Below, one piece after another: positions 32,880 through 41,374 of a stretch of 64,000 nt of DNA (positions are counted from its first letter, which is position 1; each line of letters opens with the position of its first letter). A program made the translations under genes and the position numbers. The stretch is from CAVZZG01 sp963779685 (GTDB lineage Bacteria; Actinomycetota; Thermoleophilia; Gaiellales; F1-60-MAGs149), in the NCBI GenBank assembly GCA_963779685.1, contig CAVZZG010000003.1:992001-1056000 (forward strand), given 5' to 3'. A model generated the notes under the pieces. The model ran no database searches and was not told the DNA's origin. It worked only from the letters and a program-made list of their open reading frames with translations.

Positions 32880-34741
32880 CCGGTGCGGTTCAGGAACCGG
32901 TGGATCTCCCGCGCGGTCTTGCGCGGCAGGCCGGGCACGGCCTCCAGCTCGGTCGGTGTGGCCGAGAGGATCGCCGCCGGCGAGCCGAAGTGGTCGAGCA
33001 GCGCCTGCCGGCGGGCGGGACCAACGCCGGGAAGCCGGTCGAAGAGCGATTCGGTGCCGGCGCTGCGGGCGCGGCGGCGCCGGTGGTGGCCCAGCGCGAA
33101 CCGATGCGCCTCGTCGCGGATGCGGCGCAGCAGCAGCAGGCCGGGAGAGTCGTCGGGGAGCAGGATCGGGTCGGAGCGCCCCGGCACGAACACCTCCTCG
33201 ATGCGCTTGGCGAGCCCGATCGCGGCCACCCGGGGCAGATCGAGGCCGTCCAGCGCGCCGAGCGCGGCCGATAGCTGGCCCTTGCCGCCGTCGATGACGA
33301 CCAGGTTCGGGGTCGAGGCGAAGGCCGGGTCGTAGCCCCGGTCGACGTTCGTGGCGTTTGCGAGCCGCGTGAACCGCCGCCGCACCGCCTCGGCCATGGA
33401 GGCGAAGTCGTCCTGGCCGAGGCCGTGGTCGATGCCGAAGATCCGGTAGTCGCTCTTCTTCGCGACCCCCTGCTCGAACACGACCATCGAGGCCATCGTC
33501 GCCTGCTCGCCGAGATTCGACACGTCGAAGCACTCGATCCGCAGCGGCAGCGACTCGAGGTTCAGCACCTCTCGCAGCTCCTCGAGCGCGCCGAACCGCC
33601 GCATCCGCGACCGCTCGCCCTGCAGCACCTCCTCCTGCAGGGCGTGGGCGGCGTTCCGCTCGGCCAGCGACAGCAGGCGCCGCTTCTCGCCCCGCGCCGG
33701 CACCCGCAGCTCGACCGGCGCGCCGCGCCACTCGGACAGCAGCTCGGCGACCACCCCGGGCTCCTCGAGCCCCTCGGGGACGCAGACCAGCGGTGGCACG
33801 GCCCCGGCCGGACCGGCGTAGCGAGCCTCGGCGGCGGTCAGCAGCACCTCGTCCAGCGACGACTCGCCCGCGTTCTCGAGCATGAACGAGAAGCGATCGC
33901 CCAGCCGGCCGCCGCGCACCGGGAAGATCAGCACGGCGGCCAGCTCGCCGTCACGCGCCACCCCGAACACGTCGACGTCGCCGGTCGCCGCCTGCGCGAC
34001 GAGTTGGCGCTCGCGCAGGTGCTGCACCGCGCTCAGGCGGTTGCGCGCCCGGGCCGCCTCCTCGAAGCGCAGCCCGGCGGCGGCCTCGCGCATGTCGCGC
34101 TCCAGCTGCCGCTCGATCGGCCGGGTGCGGCCCTGCAGGAACTCGATCACGCCCTCGATGATCTCGCCGTAGCCGGCCTCCGAGACGTAGCCGACACAGG
34201 GCGCGAGGCAGCGGCCGATGTGGTAATCGAGACACGGGACGCCGCTGCGACGACCCGGCTCGGGCCCCTCGCAGGGCCGGTACGGGAACACGCGGTTCAG
34301 CACGTCCAGGGTCTCGCGCACCTTGGAGGCGCTGGCGTACGGCCCGAAGTAGCGGACGCCCCGCCGGTGCTGCTCGCGGGTGAAGATCACGCGCGGGTAG
34401 CGGTCGCCGACCGTGACGGCGATGTACGGGTAGCTCTTGTCGTCCCGCAGGCGGACGTTGAACGGGGGCCGGTGGCGCTTGATCAGGTTCTGCTCGAGGA
34501 ACAGCGCCTCGGTCTCGCTCTGGGCCAGCACGGTGTCGACCGACGCGACGCGCAGCACCAGATCGGTGGTCTTGCGGTCGAGCGCGCGGTCGGCCCGCGC
34601 GTAGGAGGCGACCCGCTTGCGCAGCGACTTGGCCTTGCCGACGTAGAGGATCTCGCCCGCGTCGTCGTGGAACAGGTACACGCCGGGCTGGTCGGGAAGC
34701 TCCCGGGCTCGCTCGCGGATCACGTCGACGCCGGATGGCAC
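32876..34741 (-). CDS. uvrC: UvrABC excinuclease subunit C
   Basis: Makes both incisions in nucleotide excision repair. About 621 residues: GIY-YIG domain (QPGVYLFHDDAGEILYVGKAKSLRKRV), UVR motif region (ERQLERDMREAAAGLRFEEAARARNRL), the RNase-H-like endonuclease domain (ECFDVSNLGEQATMASMVVFEQG, VVIDGGKGQLSAAL) and C-terminal helix-hairpin-helix (LPGVGPARRQALLDHFGS). The second of two tandem GTG codons is preferred because TAGCAT stands 6 nt before it. Confidence 0.96.
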   Translation of the reverse strand: MPSGVDVIRERARELPDQPGVYLFHDDAGEILYVGKAKSLRKRVASYARADRALDRKTTDLVLRVASVDTVLAQSETEALFLEQNLIKRHRPPFNVRLRDDKSYPYIAVTVGDRYPRVIFTREQHRRGVRYFGPYASASKVRETLDVLNRVFPYRPCEGPEPGRRSGVPCLDYHIGRCLAPCVGYVSEAGYGEIIEGVIEFLQGRTRPIERQLERDMREAAAGLRFEEAARARNRLSAVQHLRERQLVAQAATGDVDVFGVARDGELAAVLIFPVRGGRLGDRFSFMLENAGESSLDEVLLTAAEARYAGPAGAVPPLVCVPEGLEEPGVVAELLSEWRGAPVELRVPARGEKRRLLSLAERNAAHALQEEVLQGERSRMRRFGALEELREVLNLESLPLRIECFDVSNLGEQATMASMVVFEQGVAKKSDYRIFGIDHGLGQDDFASMAEAVRRRFTRLANATNVDRGYDPAFASTPNLVVIDGGKGQLSAALGALDGLDLPRVAAIGLAKRIEEVFVPGRSDPILLPDDSPGLLLLRRIRDEAHRFALGHHRRRRARSAGTESLFDRLPGVGPARRQALLDHFGSPAAILSATPTELEAVPGLPRKTAREIHRFLNRTG

Positions 34742-34747
34742 CACCGC

Positions 34748-34753
34748 ATGCTA
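34748..34753 (-). promoter_or_regulatory. -10 element TAGCAT for uvrC
   Basis: TAGCAT ends 6 nt before the GTG at 34741, in the 22-bp gap after the SLT gene. Would start a uvrC-ATL-yvcK-whiA transcript. Confidence 0.5.
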
Positions 34754-34763
34754 CTGGCGAGCG

Positions 34764-35567
34764 TCAGCCGACCAGTTGGGCCAGGCCGAAGGCGCCCGGA
34801 GGCGCCGTCTCGCCGCGCGCCAGGGCGAGGACCGCCGGCACGTAGGCCCGGGTCTCCGCCGGCCACGAGGCCGGTGTGCGACGGGCCCGTCCGACCCCGG
34901 CGTTGTACGCCGCCAGCGCCCGCACGAGGTCGCCGTGGAAGAGGGCCAGTAATCGCGCCAGGTAGCGGGCCTGGGCCCGGATAGCCGAAACCGGGTCGAA
35001 CGGGCTGGAACGCCGCCAGGGATTCCAGGCGCCGGCCCACGTGCCGGGGAGGAACTGCGCCAGGCCCCGCGCGCCGGCGGGCGAGACGGCGCCCGGCCGG
35101 AACCCCGACTCGCGGGCGATCTGCGCCGCGAGCACCGCCACCGGCAGGCGCTCGGCACGCGCGGCGGCCAGCATCGGTGCGCGATACGCCTGCGGCACCC
35201 AACCCGGGATGCCGAGCCCGCCGGGCACGGCCGCCACCCCCGGCGCGGCGGCGGCCGATGCCTCCGGCGTGACCGGCACCGGCCCGCCGGCCAGCTTCGG
35301 GAGCAGCGCCCGGTACGTCGGCAGGCGGACGCGGACGGTGACGCCGGCCGGCCCCCACGAGAGGCGATCGAGCGCTGCGCCCTCCGCCGCTGCCAGCCGG
35401 CGAGCCGCGCCCGGGCCGTGCTGTGCGGCCAGGAGCGCGACCTCGTCGGCCACGCGCTGGGCGTGCGCGCGCTCGACGGCTGCTCGCGACATCGCCGCCA
35501 GCACCGCCGTCACGGCGGCGATCACGGCCGCGCCGATCACCACCAGCACGGTCGCCTGCCCTCTCAC
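34764..35567 (-). CDS. TadE-like N-terminus fused to SLT lytic transglycosylase
   Basis: A 267-residue fusion. Residues 1-35 (VRGQATVLVVIGAAVIAAVTAVLAAMSRAAVERAHAQRVADEVAL region) form one transmembrane helix as in Rv3654c-type TadE-like proteins. From about 120 onward is a lysozyme-like transglycosylase domain with catalytic Glu in IARESGFRPGAVSPAGARGLAQFLPGTW, DPVSAIRAQARYLARLL and LAAYNAGVGRA. It would cut peptidoglycan outside the membrane, perhaps to let a Tad-like pilus through. GTG overlaps the preceding TadE gene stop (GTGA). Confidence 0.82.
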   Translation of the reverse strand: MRGQATVLVVIGAAVIAAVTAVLAAMSRAAVERAHAQRVADEVALLAAQHGPGAARRLAAAEGAALDRLSWGPAGVTVRVRLPTYRALLPKLAGGPVPVTPEASAAAAPGVAAVPGGLGIPGWVPQAYRAPMLAAARAERLPVAVLAAQIARESGFRPGAVSPAGARGLAQFLPGTWAGAWNPWRRSSPFDPVSAIRAQARYLARLLALFHGDLVRALAAYNAGVGRARRTPASWPAETRAYVPAVLALARGETAPPGAFGLAQLVG

Positions 35568-35876
35568 GGCGCGGCCACCCTCGCCGAGCCCGCCAGCGTT
35601 CCGAACGGTCCCGGCAGGTGCACGACGATCAGCACCCGCCCACGGCCGGCACGCACACTCGCGCCGCCGGCGAGCGCGGCCGGCAGGGTCTCCCGGGCCG
35701 CCGCGAGCGGATCCTCGCCGGCGGCCGCCGCGATCACGGCGCGGTCGAGCGCACGCTCGACCGGAAACGCCCGCCGAGGCCGCCAGCAGGCCCTGGGCGG
35801 CAAGCAGCACCGCCGTGCAGACCACCGGCAGAGCCACGCAGATCTCGACCACCGCCTGCCCGCACCGGGCCCTCAC
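35564..35876 (-). CDS. TadE-like pilus assembly protein, one frameshift
   Basis: N-terminal CGQAVVEICVALPVVCTAVLLAAQGLLAAS is the TadE-type conserved helix with the glutamate after the small-residue stretch; then the frame shifts near 35755 and continues as LDRAVIAAAAGEDPLAAARETLPAALAGGASVRAGRGRVLIVVHLPG. About 104 residues once repaired. Single transmembrane anchor with extracytoplasmic beta domain, likely a minor pilin of a Tad/Flp-like system, whose motor genes are not in the window. Coupled to both neighbours by GTGA overlaps. Confidence 0.75.
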
Positions 35877-36178
35877 CGGCCGGCCACCACGTGCAGGTCG
35901 AGACCGGGGACCACGGCGGGCGGCTCGACCCTGACGACCACGCCGCCACCGGCGCCGGCCGTCACCCGGCCGCGCAGCGCCGCCGGCAGCGCCTTCAGCG
36001 CGGCCGCGCGCGGATCGGCGCCGACCCGGCCCGCTCGATCGCCGGCGCGGGCGGCGTCCGCCGCCTCGACCTGCGCCCACGCGACCAGCACCACCTGCAG
36101 GCAGCCGAGCAGCACCGCCACGACGAAGGGCGCGACGAGCACGACCTCCGATGCTGCCTGCCCTCTCCGTCGATCCAT
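35873..36178 (-). CDS. TadE-like pilus assembly protein
   Basis: A 101-residue protein: short basic start, then GQAASEVVLVAPFVVAVLLGCLQVVLVAWAQ (TadE helix with the conserved Glu), AADAARAGDRAGR and an extracytoplasmic beta region. First of three TadE-type genes here. ATG at 36178; no clear promoter element was found. Confidence 0.8.
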   Translation of the reverse strand: MDRRRGQAASEVVLVAPFVVAVLLGCLQVVLVAWAQVEAADAARAGDRAGRVGADPRAAALKALPAALRGRVTAGAGGGVVVRVEPPAVVPGLDLHVVAGR

Positions 36179-36245
36179 GACCGGATCGTCGCCGGCATGC
36201 GGCGCACGGAAGTCGCGCGACCCGGCGCGTCAGGCGAGCGTATCG

Positions 36246-37517
36246 CTACGGAACGTACAGGAAGGAGAAGCGTGACGACTTGTTCTGCGCCTGATCCACG
36301 CACTGCACCTCGACGGTGAAGAACCCGTGTCCGACGGGACGACGCGAGGTCCAGGAACCGCGGAACCGCGTGCTCGAGAGCCGTCGGAGCGTGATGCTGC
36401 CAGACTTGCCGCCGCGGAGTCTGCCGTTCCCATCGCGTATCTCGACGTGCATGAACCCAGCCTCGCTGCACAGCGCCGTCACGTGCCCGCGAGCGCCGGA
36501 GTACGGCACGGCCCGCACCGACCACACGGTCGGCGCCTTCCGGTCGCGGATGTGAAGGGTGTAGCCCGCCGTACTGACGTTGCCGGCCCGGTCGGCGGCG
36601 ATCACTGAGACGGTGCCGTTCCCGGGGACGTTCGGCCAGCCAACGCTGACGCCGGTGAGTTCGCCATTGGCGTTGGTCGTCTTGCAGAACGTGCCCCGCC
36701 CGGGATCCGCGCCACTGCACGCACCTGCGTCGGTCAGCGGCTGACCTGAAGCAGCGGGGGTGAGCCGCTTGAACGTCACCGCGACGTCTGCCGGACGCGC
36801 TGCGAGCAGGCCGGCGTCCGAGGCCGTCACGGTGAACCGCGTGACATCGCCCAGGCCCGGCAGGAGCGAGTTGACGCCCACGTTGAGCTTCGGCGCCTGG
36901 ACATCGGTCTCGCGGATGTTGAGGTAGAACGTGCCGCCGCTCGTGAGTGACCCGACCAGCGCGTAGTAGGTCACGCCCGGCAGGGCGATGAACGAGACGT
37001 AGGCCGGCGCGGTCGAGGTCGGGCCGAGCCCGCAGGCGACTATGTTGCCCGGCGCCGGATCGCCGGCGGTCCACGGTGCGGGCGGCGAGTTGAAGACCTC
37101 GATCGCCCCCTGGAACGCGGTCTGGGCGGTATCCAGGCTGACCTCGGTCCGTTCCGGGAACGTGATGGCGGTCATGGTCGGCACGATCTGGTACCAGAGC
37201 GTGCGGGTGACTTGCTGCCCGCTCTGGTAGCTGGCAACGTCGGCGGCGCAGTTGGATGCCGTCGTGTCCGGCGGCCGGACGAACGGCGGGTCGCCGGTGT
37301 CGTCGTAGAGCGTGGCCGGCACCGTGAGCCCGACGATTGACGCCCCCAGGTCGATGTCGTAGGCGTTGACGCGCAGGCCGTCGACCGCGCGGCTCGTGAC
37401 CTTGTGGATGCCCGCCGGCGTGTCGTTGGGCTGGCCGGCGAACGCCGGCGCCACGCCGAAAACGAGAACCAGCGCCGCGAGCAGGCCGATTCTGATGCTA
37501 CCCGCCGGAACCCCCAT
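36246..37517 (-). CDS. secreted protein with Ig-like domain
   Basis: A 423-residue exported protein of unknown function. The signal peptide is IGLLAALVLVFGVAPAFAG; a cysteine pair (SNCAAD, VACGLG) marks the first domain, which ends near YYALVGSLTSGGTFYLNI and resembles PPC-type beta-sandwiches; two further Ig-like segments follow (ARPADVAVTFKRL.. with CSGADPGRGTFC; then VTALCSEAGFMHVEIRDGNGRL and FFTVEVQCVDQAQNKSS). ATG at 37517 has TACTAT 7 nt upstream; that hexamer encodes the last Tyr-Tyr of the preceding gene. Confidence 0.72.
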   Translation of the reverse strand: MGVPAGSIRIGLLAALVLVFGVAPAFAGQPNDTPAGIHKVTSRAVDGLRVNAYDIDLGASIVGLTVPATLYDDTGDPPFVRPPDTTASNCAADVASYQSGQQVTRTLWYQIVPTMTAITFPERTEVSLDTAQTAFQGAIEVFNSPPAPWTAGDPAPGNIVACGLGPTSTAPAYVSFIALPGVTYYALVGSLTSGGTFYLNIRETDVQAPKLNVGVNSLLPGLGDVTRFTVTASDAGLLAARPADVAVTFKRLTPAASGQPLTDAGACSGADPGRGTFCKTTNANGELTGVSVGWPNVPGNGTVSVIAADRAGNVSTAGYTLHIRDRKAPTVWSVRAVPYSGARGHVTALCSEAGFMHVEIRDGNGRLRGGKSGSITLRRLSSTRFRGSWTSRRPVGHGFFTVEVQCVDQAQNKSSRFSFLYVP

Positions 37518-37521
37518 CGCG

Positions 37522-37881
37522 CTAATAGTAGCGTCGGCCATCGGTCCAGACCTTCCATAGGACGAGGCCGAGGCCGATCGTTACCACCAGGAACAGGAGG
37601 CTTTGCAGGCCATTCGCCGTCGGCAGCAGGAGCCCGCCGACCACCAGGACGGCGAGGGCGATCCCGCCGACGCGGATGATGTTGCGCTGCCGGGACGGCA
37701 TCCACTCCAGCTCGTGCCGGTGCTCCCTGTACAGCACCCACATCACGTAGAGGATGGCCGCCGTCATCAGGATCCGCAGGGCGAAGCCGACGATCGCGCC
37801 GGCGACCGCGCCCGTCGCGGTCATCACGAACAGCGCCAGCGCTACGACGATGCAGACGTTGCGGATCGTCTCCTTGCTCAT
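37522..37881 (-). CDS. four-helix membrane protein, unknown
   Basis: A 119-residue protein with about four transmembrane segments (VCIVVALALFVMTATGAV, IVGFALRILMTAAILYVMWVLY, IIRVGGIALAVLVVGGLLL and LLFLVVTIGLGLVLWKVW), linked by a charged loop REHRHELEWMPSRQ. Not recognised. ATG start with TACACT 7 nt upstream. It is 4 bp from the secreted-protein gene, so they may share a transcript. Confidence 0.65.
   Translation of the reverse strand: MSKETIRNVCIVVALALFVMTATGAVAGAIVGFALRILMTAAILYVMWVLYREHRHELEWMPSRQRNIIRVGGIALAVLVVGGLLLPTANGLQSLLFLVVTIGLGLVLWKVWTDGRRYY
37525..37530 (-). promoter_or_regulatory. -10 element TACTAT for the 36.2-kb secreted-protein gene
   Basis: TACTAT ends 7 nt before the ATG at 37517; it forms the last two sense codons of the upstream gene. 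Confidence 0.55.
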
Positions 37882-37888
37882 GTGTCCC

Positions 37889-37894
37889 AGTGTA
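37889..37894 (-). promoter_or_regulatory. -10 element TACACT for the four-helix membrane protein gene
   Basis: TACACT ends 7 nt before the ATG at 37881. Confidence 0.6.
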
Positions 37895-37940
37895 GTCAGC
37901 GCCTCGCGCGGGACCGCCGCCGCGACCGGTGGCGCACCGG

Positions 37941-38306
37941 TTAGCCCCAGCCCATGCCGGTCATGAAGGCCCGGATCGAGAACAGGGTCGCCACCAGCGC
38001 GACGATCGCGAACACCAACGTGTTGCGGCGCACGTCCTCGGTGCGTGCCGAGTAGCCGAAGAGGACCGCGATGGCCGGCGCGAAGCCGTACAGGTAGTGG
38101 AGCTGGACGGGCGCCCGGTGCTGGGAGGAGAGCAGCAGCAGGCCGAGCACCGCCTGCCCGACGATGACGGTGTGGGACAGGGCCAGCACCTGGGCGAAGA
38201 CCCGGCCGGCCGTGGTGGTGCCGCGGTAGACGAGGAAGGCCCAGACGCACGCGACCAGGTTGAGCCCGACCACGAGGCCGCCGAGGAACTGGTGGACGTG
38301 GGCCAC
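37941..38306 (-). CDS. histidine-containing four-helix membrane protein
   Basis: A 121-residue integral membrane protein with four helices and several histidines near helix ends (AHVHQFLGG, ALSHTVIVGQ, SSQHRAPVQLHYLYG), which could bind haem or metal. Family not recognised. CAGAAT stands 6 nt before the GTG at 38306; an ATG at 38324 in frame is the alternative. Divergent from bcp. Confidence 0.6.
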   Translation of the reverse strand: MAHVHQFLGGLVVGLNLVACVWAFLVYRGTTTAGRVFAQVLALSHTVIVGQAVLGLLLLSSQHRAPVQLHYLYGFAPAIAVLFGYSARTEDVRRNTLVFAIVALVATLFSIRAFMTGMGWG

Positions 38307-38371
38307 GCGGGGATTCTGGCGCATGCAGCAGACGCCCCGCTCGGGCGCCGAACGGCTGCATACTCCGGGGC

Positions 38372-38809
38372 ATGGCTCCCAACCCCGGCGATACGGCACC
38401 CGACTTCGCACTCGAATCCGACCGCGGCGACACGGTGCGCCTCAGCGACCTGCGTGGCACGCGGGTGGTCCTCTACTTCTACCCCCGTGACGACACGCCC
38501 GGCTGCACGCGCCAGGCCTGCGCGCTGCGCGACCACTGGACGGACGTCGAGGCCACGGGCGCGTACGTGTTCGGCGTGTCGCCGGACGACGTGGCGTCGC
38601 ACGTGCAGTTCCGCGACAAGTTCTCGCTCCCCTTCGTGCTGCTGGCCGACACCGATCGGGCGGTCGCCGAGGCGTACGGCGTCATGGACGGCGACCGGCT
38701 GATCCGCTCGACGTTCCTGATCGACGAGCAGGGCACCATCGCCAACGCCTGGCGGAAGGTGGACGCCGACGCGCACCTCGACATCATCATGGACGCCCTG
38801 GCGTCGTGA
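38372..38809 (+). CDS. bcp: thioredoxin-dependent thiol peroxidase (Bcp/PrxQ)
   Basis: A 145-residue peroxiredoxin Q: GDTAPDFALESDRGD, YFYPRDDTPGCTRQACALRD with peroxidatic and resolving cysteines five apart, and RSTFLIDEQGTI. Reduces peroxides and lipid hydroperoxides using thioredoxin. CATACT is 7 nt before the ATG. The CoA-transferase gene starts within its stop (GTGA). Confidence 0.94.
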   Translation: MAPNPGDTAPDFALESDRGDTVRLSDLRGTRVVLYFYPRDDTPGCTRQACALRDHWTDVEATGAYVFGVSPDDVASHVQFRDKFSLPFVLLADTDRAVAEAYGVMDGDRLIRSTFLIDEQGTIANAWRKVDADAHLDIIMDALAS

Positions 38810-39990
38810 CCGGCCCGCTGGCGGGCGTCCGCGTCCTCGACCTGTCGCGCGTGCTCGCCGGCCCGTACTGCACGATGATGCTGGCCGATCTGGGCGCCGA
38901 GGTCGTGAAGGTCGAGCGGCCCGGCGTGGGCGACCAGTCGCGGGCCTGGGGGCCGCCGTTCGTGGGTGACGAGTCGGCGTACTTCATGTCGGCCAACCGC
39001 GGCAAGCGGTCGGTCGCGGCCGATGTCACGGACCCGCGCGGGCACGAGGTCGTGCGGCGGCTCGCCCGCAGCGCGGACGTGATCGTGGAGAACTTCGTCC
39101 CGGGGGGCGCGGCCAGGCTCGGCCTCGACCGGGCATCGCTGGTGGGCGACCGGCCGGAGGTCGTCTACTGCTCGATCCGCGGCTATCCGGCGGAGAGCCC
39201 CGACGCCGATCGCCCAGGGTTCGACTTCGCGATCCAGGGCGACGCCGGGATCATGTCCGTGACCGGCGATCCGGACGGCGCGCCCATGAAGGTGGGCGTG
39301 GCGATCGCCGACATCACGACCGGCATGCTGGCCGCCAGCGGCGTGCTGGCGGCACTGGTCGAGGCCCGCGCCACCGGCCGGGCCAGGGCGGTGGAACTGT
39401 CGCTCTTCGACGCCCAGGTCGCCTGGCTCGGCAACCGTGGCGCGGAGGTGCTGATCGCCGGCGTCGATCCGGGGCGTTTCGGCAACGCCCACCCGTCGCT
39501 GTGCCCCTACGAGACGTTCCGCGCGGCGGACGGCTACGTCAACCTCGCGGTGGGCACCGATGGCCAGTTCCGCGCCTTCTGCAACGCCGCGGGCGCCCCG
39601 GAGCTCGCCACCGACCCCCGGTTCACGACCAACGCCGACCGCGTCGGCAACCGCCACGAGCTGGTGCCCGCGCTGGCGGCGGTGTTCGAAGGCCGGACGG
39701 TGGAGGCATGGCTTGTGGTGCTCGCCGAGTCCGGCGTTCCCGGCGGGCCGATCCGCACGATCCCGCAGGTCGCGGCCACGTCGCCGTGGGCGATCGTCGA
39801 GCACGCCCACGCCACGTGCGGCACCGTGCGCACGTTCCGGTCGCCGATCTCGCTCGATGGCGACCACCTCACGGCGTCGGCAGCACCCCCCACGCTCGGC
39901 CAGCACACCGAGGAGGTGCTGCGCGAGCTCGGCTACGACGGTGACGAGCTGAGCGTCCTGCTCGCGGGCCCCTGCCGGCCCGGCGGCTGA
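38806..39990 (+). CDS. class III (CaiB/BaiF) CoA-transferase
   Basis: A 394-residue family III CoA-transferase: GVRVLDLSRVLAGPYCTMMLADLGAEVVKVE, SANRGKRSVAADV, GFDFAIQGDAGIMSVTG and MKVGVAIADITTGMLAASGVLAAL with the catalytic-type aspartate, and the C-terminal GLWVVLAESGVPGGPI-like segment (VVLAESGVPGGPI). Moves CoA between acids, as in formyl-CoA, carnitine or alpha-methylacyl-CoA systems; the acids cannot be named. Coupled to bcp by a 4-base overlap. Confidence 0.88.
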   Translation: MTGPLAGVRVLDLSRVLAGPYCTMMLADLGAEVVKVERPGVGDQSRAWGPPFVGDESAYFMSANRGKRSVAADVTDPRGHEVVRRLARSADVIVENFVPGGAARLGLDRASLVGDRPEVVYCSIRGYPAESPDADRPGFDFAIQGDAGIMSVTGDPDGAPMKVGVAIADITTGMLAASGVLAALVEARATGRARAVELSLFDAQVAWLGNRGAEVLIAGVDPGRFGNAHPSLCPYETFRAADGYVNLAVGTDGQFRAFCNAAGAPELATDPRFTTNADRVGNRHELVPALAAVFEGRTVEAWLVVLAESGVPGGPIRTIPQVAATSPWAIVEHAHATCGTVRTFRSPISLDGDHLTASAAPPTLGQHTEEVLRELGYDGDELSVLLAGPCRPGG

Positions 39991-40024
39991 CGCCCTGGTG
40001 CAGCCGATGCGGCACCATGACCGG

Positions 40025-41374
40025 GTGCCCGACACCTGGACCCCGACGAGCTGGCGCGAACGCCCGGCCCGCCAGCAGCCGGACTGGCCCGACGAGGCCG
40101 CGCTGGAGGCCGCCCTGGCCGAGGTCGCTGGCTTCCCGCCGCTGGTCTTCGCCGGGGAGGCGCGCGCGCTGACGGCCGGGCTCGCCCAGGTCGCGTCGGG
40201 TCGCGCGTTCCTGTTGCAGGCCGGCGACTGCGCCGAGTCGTTCGACGCGTTCTCGGCCCCCAAGATCCGCGAGCAGTTGCGGGTGATCCTTCAGATGGCG
40301 GTGGTGCTGACCTACTCGAGTGGCGTGCCGACGGTGAAGGTCGGCCGCATCGCGGGTCAGTTCGGCAAGCCGCGATCCTCGTCCACCGAGCTGATCGGCG
40401 GCGTCGAGCTGCCCTCCTTCCGCGGGCACAACGTGAACGACCCGGCACCGACCGCCGAGGCCCGGACACCCGACCCGCAGCGGCTCGTGCGCGCCTACCA
40501 CCAGTCGGCCTCGACCCTCAACCTGCTGCGGGCCTTCACCAAGGGCGGCTTCGCCGACCTCTCGCGCGTGCACGCCTGGACGCAGGAGTTCGTCTCCACC
40601 AGCCGCGAGGGGCGACGCTACGAGGCGCTGGCGGCCGAGATCGAGCGGGCGCTGCAGTTCATGCGCGCCTGCGGCATCGACACGCAGGCCACGCCGCAGC
40701 TGCACGAGACCGATCTCTACACCAGCCACGAGGCCCTCTTCCTCGGCTACGAGCAGGCCCTGAGCCGCGTCGACTCCACCACCGGCGAGTGGTACGACTG
40801 CTCGGCGCACATGCTCTGGATCGGCGACCGCACCCGGCAGCTGGACGGCGCCCACGTCGAGTTCCTGCGCGGGGTCGGCAATCCGATCGGGGTCAAGCTC
40901 GGCCCGACGACCACCCCGGACGAGGCGCTGTCGCTCTGCGAGGCGCTCAACCCGGACCGGATCCCGGGACGGCTGACGCTGATCTCCCGGATGGGCGCCG
41001 ACCACGTCGAGGGGCTGCTGCGCCCGATCCTGCGTGCCGTCACCGACGCCGGTCACCCGGTGGTGTGGTGCTGCGACCCCATGCACGGCAACACCTTCAC
41101 GTCCGGCACCGGACGCAAGACGCGGCACTTCGACGACGCGCTGCAGGAGATCGGCGGGTTCTTCGACGCCCATGCAGCGGAGGGCACGTGGCCCGGCGGC
41201 GTCCACGTCGAGCTCACCGGCGACGATGTCACGGAGTGCCTCGGCGGGGCCGAGGAGATCCTCGACCACCAGCTCGACGACCGCTACGAGACCGTCTGCG
41301 ACCCCCGCCTGAACGGGCGGCAGTCGATCGACCTCGCCTTCCGCCTCGCCGAGCTCGTCCGCAGCGAGCCGTGA
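40025..41374 (+). CDS. class II DAHP synthase
   Basis: Type II 3-deoxy-D-arabino-heptulosonate-7-phosphate synthase, first step of the shikimate pathway, 449 residues. Seen: FLLQAGDCAESF, VPTVKVGRIAGQFGKPRSS, FRGHNVNDPAP, YDCSAHMLWIGDRTRQLDGAHVEFLRGV, IGVKLGPTT, WCCDPMHGNTF and GGVHVELTGDDVTECLGG, i.e. the metal and substrate residues. GTG at 40025 preferred (CACCAT 6 nt upstream). Overlaps the M20 peptidase gene (GTGA). Confidence 0.95.
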   Translation: MPDTWTPTSWRERPARQQPDWPDEAALEAALAEVAGFPPLVFAGEARALTAGLAQVASGRAFLLQAGDCAESFDAFSAPKIREQLRVILQMAVVLTYSSGVPTVKVGRIAGQFGKPRSSSTELIGGVELPSFRGHNVNDPAPTAEARTPDPQRLVRAYHQSASTLNLLRAFTKGGFADLSRVHAWTQEFVSTSREGRRYEALAAEIERALQFMRACGIDTQATPQLHETDLYTSHEALFLGYEQALSRVDSTTGEWYDCSAHMLWIGDRTRQLDGAHVEFLRGVGNPIGVKLGPTTTPDEALSLCEALNPDRIPGRLTLISRMGADHVEGLLRPILRAVTDAGHPVVWCCDPMHGNTFTSGTGRKTRHFDDALQEIGGFFDAHAAEGTWPGGVHVELTGDDVTECLGGAEEILDHQLDDRYETVCDPRLNGRQSIDLAFRLAELVRSEP

